Below, piece by piece: positions 60,724-64,000 of a stretch of DNA of 64,000 bases. Each line of letters starts with the position of its first letter. The stretch's first letter is position 1. The position numbers and the translations under genes are program-made. Origin of the DNA: Salinibacterium sp. NK8237 (GTDB taxonomy: Bacteria; Actinomycetota; Actinomycetes; Actinomycetales; Microbacteriaceae); contig NZ_JADYWE010000001.1 of assembly GCF_015864955.1 (NCBI RefSeq), positions 2,066,199-2,130,198 on the forward strand, in the 5' to 3' direction. The notes beneath the pieces are model-generated. The model ran no database searches. It saw only the letters and a program-made list of their open reading frames with translations, and was not told the DNA's origin.

Positions 60724-61608
60724 ATGAGGCTTATCGGAGCGAGACTCTCCCCAGGCAGCGACACATTTGTTGCAGCGTTGACCACAAAGGATGGTGTGGA
60801 GTCTGCACGAATCCTCACGAGCCTTGAGACTTTCTGGGGTTCGCCTGCGGCGGCACTTGCCAGTTACTCGTCCGAAGGCGGAACGGTTGTTCCTCTTGAT
60901 CAGCTGCAGGTTGTTCCCCCGGTCTTGCCGGGAGCTCGAGTGCTCTGCATCGGCCTGAACTATCTCGATCACGTGCTTGAGGGCAGTTACAGTGACGCTG
61001 GCCTTCCTGATTACCCGACGATCTTTGCTCGCTGGACGTCGTCGTTGACGGTGAGCGGTGCTCCGATTCCCGTGCCGTCGAATGAAGATGGAATCGATTG
61101 GGAGGGCGAGATCGCCGCGTTCATCGGGGTGCCACTGACGGATGCGGATGCCGATACCGCTCGAGCAGCGGTGATGGGCTATTCCGCCTTCAACGACGTC
61201 ACGTCTCGACGTGCCCAAAAATTGACTTCGCAGTGGATCCTCGGCAAGAACGGCGACAACAGCGGGCCCCTTGGTCCATTGGTCACGAGCGATGAGGTCG
61301 GAGATTTGCGCGACGGGCTCACCGTCGAAACACGAGTCAATGGCACGACCGTTCAAGAGGGCAACACCAAACACATGGTCTACGAGCTCGGCGAAGTGCT
61401 TTCGCTGGTCTCGCATAGCTTCACGTTGAACCCGGGCGACATCATTTGCACGGGCACACCGGCGGGCGTCGGATACTCCCGCACGCCGCAGTGGTTGTTG
61501 CACCCGGGAGATGTCGTTGAGGTGGAGATCGAACGCCTCGGCACCGTGACCAATCCGGTTGTGGCTAACGACTTTCGCACGCAATCGGCTCAGCCCCTCA
61601 GCGTGTAA
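60724..61608 (+). CDS. Fumarylacetoacetate hydrolase family protein
   Basis: The protein has 294 residues. The FAH pattern includes VLCIGLNYLDHVLEGS, metal-ligand region DWEGEIAAFIGVPL, LGKNGDNSGPLGPLV and the closing ICTGTPAGVGYSRTP. The family cleaves or hydrates oxo acids such as ring-fission products and can act as decarboxylase. It diverges from DUF3500 and is linked through the shared regulatory motif. A role after ring opening is likely. Confidence 0.85.
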   Translation: MRLIGARLSPGSDTFVAALTTKDGVESARILTSLETFWGSPAAALASYSSEGGTVVPLDQLQVVPPVLPGARVLCIGLNYLDHVLEGSYSDAGLPDYPTIFARWTSSLTVSGAPIPVPSNEDGIDWEGEIAAFIGVPLTDADADTARAAVMGYSAFNDVTSRRAQKLTSQWILGKNGDNSGPLGPLVTSDEVGDLRDGLTVETRVNGTTVQEGNTKHMVYELGEVLSLVSHSFTLNPGDIICTGTPAGVGYSRTPQWLLHPGDVVEVEIERLGTVTNPVVANDFRTQSAQPLSV

Positions 61609-61620
61609 CACGGCAGTCCT

Positions 61621-61675
61621 TGAACGTGCGGGCCCCTGAACGTGCGGGCCCTTAAGCGCGCGGGCCCTTGAACGA
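61621..61675. repeat. Tandem repeat of a 16-bp unit x3.4
   Basis: Units TGAACGTGCGGGCCCC, TGAACGTGCGGGCCCT and TAAGCGCGCGGGCCCT are consecutive, then TGAACGA. They occupy the 3' flank of the FAH gene; the rest of the gap to 61855 holds only the lipoprotein leader. Confidence 0.8.
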
Positions 61676-61855
61676 ACTAGTCGCGTGAGGTGGGGCCAGA
61701 GGTGACCCCATTTCTCGGCGCAGGCGACGCATTCCGGAATGCTCGGTTCGCTCATACTCCGTTCATAGGAAAGTCATAGAGAACTCCGGTGGGATGTCTA
61801 CATCACCACAGATAGGGGCGCGAGCGATGCGCCGACATCCCCAAGGAGTTTCACC

Positions 61856-63412
61856 ATGAAGAGCAGAAAGTACACCCTCACCGCGCTAGCGAGCACGATT
61901 GTCATTGGGGGGCTTCTTCTGGCTGGATGCTCGACCACTGTCGAGACTCCCGCTGCTGTTAGTGAGACCACGACCTCGGCGGCGGTCGAACAAACCACGG
62001 GTGTTGTCGCCACCGAGGTGCTTGCGGCTAACGCAAATTCCACCACCGTGAATGATGACGAGTGGAGCATGGATGGCGCGGTCGCCATCACGCTCAACGG
62101 TTCATCCGCATCCGCTGACGGTGACGGGGTGTCGATCTCAGGCAGCACTGTCACGATCACCGCCGCCGGCACCTACGTGCTCTCCGGCGATCTCGATGGC
62201 CAGGTTGTTGTTGACACCGCCGATGAGGATGTCGTTGCGCTCGTTCTTGATGGCGCCGACATTTCGAACTCGTCGAGTGCGGCGATCGCTGTGCTGAGCG
62301 CCGAGGATGTTGTGGTGTCGCTGAGCGGCAGCAACAGCGTCTCCTCTACGGGAGCTGATGAAGAAGAAAACGCAGCGCTCTTTAGCGATGCGGATCTCAC
62401 TATCTCGGGCGACGGATCACTCACCGTCACCAGCACCCAGAACGACGGCATCACGAGCCACGATGACCTCATGATCCTCTCCGGCGATATCACGGTCACC
62501 GCGGCCGACGATGGACTGCGCGGCAAGGACTCTCTCACGATTGAGGGCGGCACCGTCTCGGTCGAAGCCGGCGGCGATGCTCTCAAGGCGGATGAAGACG
62601 AAGACGAGACTAGCGGCTACGTTCTCATTGCTGGCGGCACGATTGACCTCGTGGCGGGTGACGACGGCGTGCAGGCGCAGACCGACATCGTGATCACCGG
62701 TGGCGAGACCACGCTGAGCGCGGTTGATGACGGTCTCAAGGCGGAAGTCCACATCGTGGTCTCCGGCGGAGCGACGACGGTCAGCAATTCTTATGAAGGC
62801 GTTGAGGCCTACTACATCACTGTCGAGGACGGCTCGATCGATGTTGCCGCCAGCGATGACGGTATCAACGCGACGAGCGGCACCAGCACCACCACTGACA
62901 TCGGTGGAGTCGAAGAGGCTGACGACGGCGCACTAATTGCGGTCACTGGCGGTGAGCTCACCGTCAACTCAGAGGGCGACGGAATGGACTCCAACGGTTC
63001 TATCTTGATCACGGGCGGAACCAGCACGGTGTTTGGTTCGCCGGAGGACCGCGAGGGTGCGCTCGACGCTAACGGCTCAGTTGTTGTCGACGGGGGCACA
63101 GTGCTCGCCGTCGGAATGACCGGAATGGCAACCTCGCCTGACGCAGAGTCTGAGCAGGGATGGGTGAGTGTCGCTCTCGATCAGTCCGCTGGTGCGGGCG
63201 AGAGTGTGCAGGTGCTCGACGAGAGCGGCGCGGTAATCGCCGAATTCACTTCGGTGAAGACTTTCCAGTCGGTCGTTCTCTCCTCAGCGGATGTCACTGA
63301 AGGCTCCACGTACACGGTCACCGTTGGCGGTCAATCGGCGGGAACCGCAACCGCTGGAGTAGCGACAGCAAGCACCCAGGGCGGTGGCGGCGGAGGAGCA
63401 CCGCGACCGTAA
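61856..63412 (+). CDS. Beta-helical carbohydrate-binding-domain lipoprotein (DUF4353 type)
   Basis: The protein has 518 residues with lipobox LAGC (Cys25) and CAAGGAG upstream of the ATG. The body (about 75-430) is a series of short strands with recurrent DDG motifs (DDGLRGKDS, GDDGVQAQTD, VDDGLKAEV, DDGINATSG), the pattern of a right-handed beta-helix annotated as a carbohydrate-binding DUF4353 family. A C-terminal Ig-like region and a GGGGGGAPRP tail follow. It is an acidic, surface-exposed protein, probably adhesive or calcium-binding. Confidence 0.82.
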   Translation: MKSRKYTLTALASTIVIGGLLLAGCSTTVETPAAVSETTTSAAVEQTTGVVATEVLAANANSTTVNDDEWSMDGAVAITLNGSSASADGDGVSISGSTVTITAAGTYVLSGDLDGQVVVDTADEDVVALVLDGADISNSSSAAIAVLSAEDVVVSLSGSNSVSSTGADEEENAALFSDADLTISGDGSLTVTSTQNDGITSHDDLMILSGDITVTAADDGLRGKDSLTIEGGTVSVEAGGDALKADEDEDETSGYVLIAGGTIDLVAGDDGVQAQTDIVITGGETTLSAVDDGLKAEVHIVVSGGATTVSNSYEGVEAYYITVEDGSIDVAASDDGINATSGTSTTTDIGGVEEADDGALIAVTGGELTVNSEGDGMDSNGSILITGGTSTVFGSPEDREGALDANGSVVVDGGTVLAVGMTGMATSPDAESEQGWVSVALDQSAGAGESVQVLDESGAVIAEFTSVKTFQSVVLSSADVTEGSTYTVTVGGQSAGTATAGVATASTQGGGGGGAPRP

Positions 63413-63430
63413 CGACTAACCACTAACGCC

Positions 63431-63475
63431 AAACGGGGTGGAGCTCAGGATTCTGAGCTCCACCCCGTTTTTCGT
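63431..63475 (+). terminator. Strong terminator after the beta-helical lipoprotein
   Basis: AAACGGGGTGGAGCTCAG (63431-63448) and CTGAGCTCCACCCCGTTT (63453-63470) pair over 18 bp with loop GATT, followed by TT. This is the clearest rho-independent terminator in the window. Confidence 0.95.
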
Positions 63476-63482
63476 TGATTTT

Positions 63483-63593
63483 ACTGTGCAGCTCGCTGCC
63501 GCAACAATGACGGCGCTACCAGTGCTCGTTGTCTTTGTCTTGGCGCAAAAGCAGTTCGTTGAGGGACTGGCGCAGACCGGTCTGAAAGGTTAG
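63483..63593 (+). pseudogene. 3' stump of a MalG-type sugar permease gene
   Basis: The 36 codons after the terminator read TVQLAAATMTALPVLVVF and VLAQKQFVEGLAQTGLKG, then TAG. That is the usual C-terminal end of CUT1 sugar permeases (compare the intact permease at 42844-43659). Everything upstream of it is replaced by the terminator region. It shows that a sugar transporter operon once continued here. Confidence 0.75.
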
Positions 63594-64000
63594 GCCTAGA
63601 TAGACCTCAAGGGGAGGGGTGATCACTCGACTGAGCGATCGACCCTCTTTCCCATGAGGTGACGCGCAGTCCTCAGTCCAGTCACACCACCCTCGCAAGG
63701 TGGTGTGTCGGCGAAGGCCGAGCACAGTGTTTTGGGGGCCTCATTTTTGCGACACGCCCGGGATGCACGTGGTGTTGGCGAGGGGGGCAAAATGCACGTA
63801 ATGTTTCCTCTTGTCACCCCAAAGGTGCGGAAGTCCCGGGCAGTTCTGCTGCTAGGTTTCCGGCCTCAAGTGGGGGCCGCCATCCTCCACAACTTTAGAG
63901 TTGTGGTCGAGTCAAACATCGGTTTACCTCTTGTGGGTTGCGGTGTCAGATCTTAGGATGAGAACCCGCTTTATTCGCGTGTTGGTCAGTTGTGGTGTGC
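63594..64000. other. Non-coding end region with two perfect hairpins
   Basis: AAGGGGAGGGGTG near 63610 looks like the ribosome-binding site of a further gene whose frame closes after 12 codons. CACACCACC/GGTGGTGTG (63683-63707, loop CTCGCAA) and CCACAACT/AGTTGTGG (63887-63906, loop TTAG) are perfect stems. No supported gene lies here. Confidence 0.5.

Noticed and set aside
1-64000. CRISPR arrays, rRNA genes or a complete prophage
   Set aside because: No regularly spaced repeat series, no rRNA-like sequence and no phage structural genes were found in the window.

Overview
The window looks like the chromosome of a high-GC Gram-positive heterotroph, probably an actinobacterium of the Microbacteriaceae type. 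This rests on codon usage, the Actinobacteria-style long glyceraldehyde-3-phosphate dehydrogenase, an LCP cell-wall ligase, and many lipoprotein-dependent ABC transporters paired with LacI, DeoR, IclR and FadR regulators. No search was run, so the genus is not assigned.

Layout. 1-2.2 kb: LCP ligase, tRNA-Ser(GCU) and a P-loop kinase. 2.3-9.5 kb: an ABC uptake operon (substrate-binding protein, amidotransferase-like protein, M24 peptidase, ATPase, permease, LacI regulator) converging on an M20 hydrolase plus nitrilase operon. The two operons share a near-identical palindromic operator. 9.5-14.2 kb: YaeQ, a thioredoxin-fold protein and a DUF1800/DUF1501 exported pair. 14.2-17.5 kb: an osmoprotectant ABC transporter. 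17.6-20.7 kb: FadR-type regulator, SDR and divergent D-galactonate dehydratase. 20.9-27.7 kb: GAPDH, a 2-oxoglutarate/Fe(II)-type oxygenase, then an OLD-family nuclease between two 153-bp direct copies of the oxygenase gene's 3' end, then an FAH-family hydrolase plus SDR pair.

27.8-32.9 kb is an island in tRNA-Arg(ACG). It is bounded by a perfect 47-bp duplication of the tRNA 3' end and holds a VOC protein, a secreted metalloprotease with a lipoprotein, and wreckage: a GNAT gene with one amber stop, a headless TetR gene and a decayed AbiE-type toxin-antitoxin pair. 33-34.7 kb: winged-helix regulator, SbtA-like bicarbonate permease and PII/SbtB-like protein with a double dyad operator.

36.4-48.2 kb is the most coherent catabolic locus and reads as a sulfoquinovose (sulfo-EMP-type) pathway. 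An ABC importer and a Gfo/Idh/MocA protein (candidate NAD+-dependent sulfoquinovosidase) feed a YihS-like isomerase, a PfkB kinase and a YihT-like aldolase. A sulfolactaldehyde-type dehydrogenase and a TauE/SafE exporter complete it, with two DeoR regulators.

49.1-61.6 kb is a second catabolic locus of unknown substrate, with two divergent promoters that share a TGTCCCG motif. It has an MhpA-like flavin hydroxylase, a CaiB CoA-transferase, a carboxyltransferase, a LIV-type transporter with fused ATPases, an IclR regulator, SnoaL-like and DUF3500 proteins and an FAH-family hydrolase. The window ends with a beta-helical lipoprotein, a strong terminator, the 3' stump of a sugar permease gene and unexplained hairpins.
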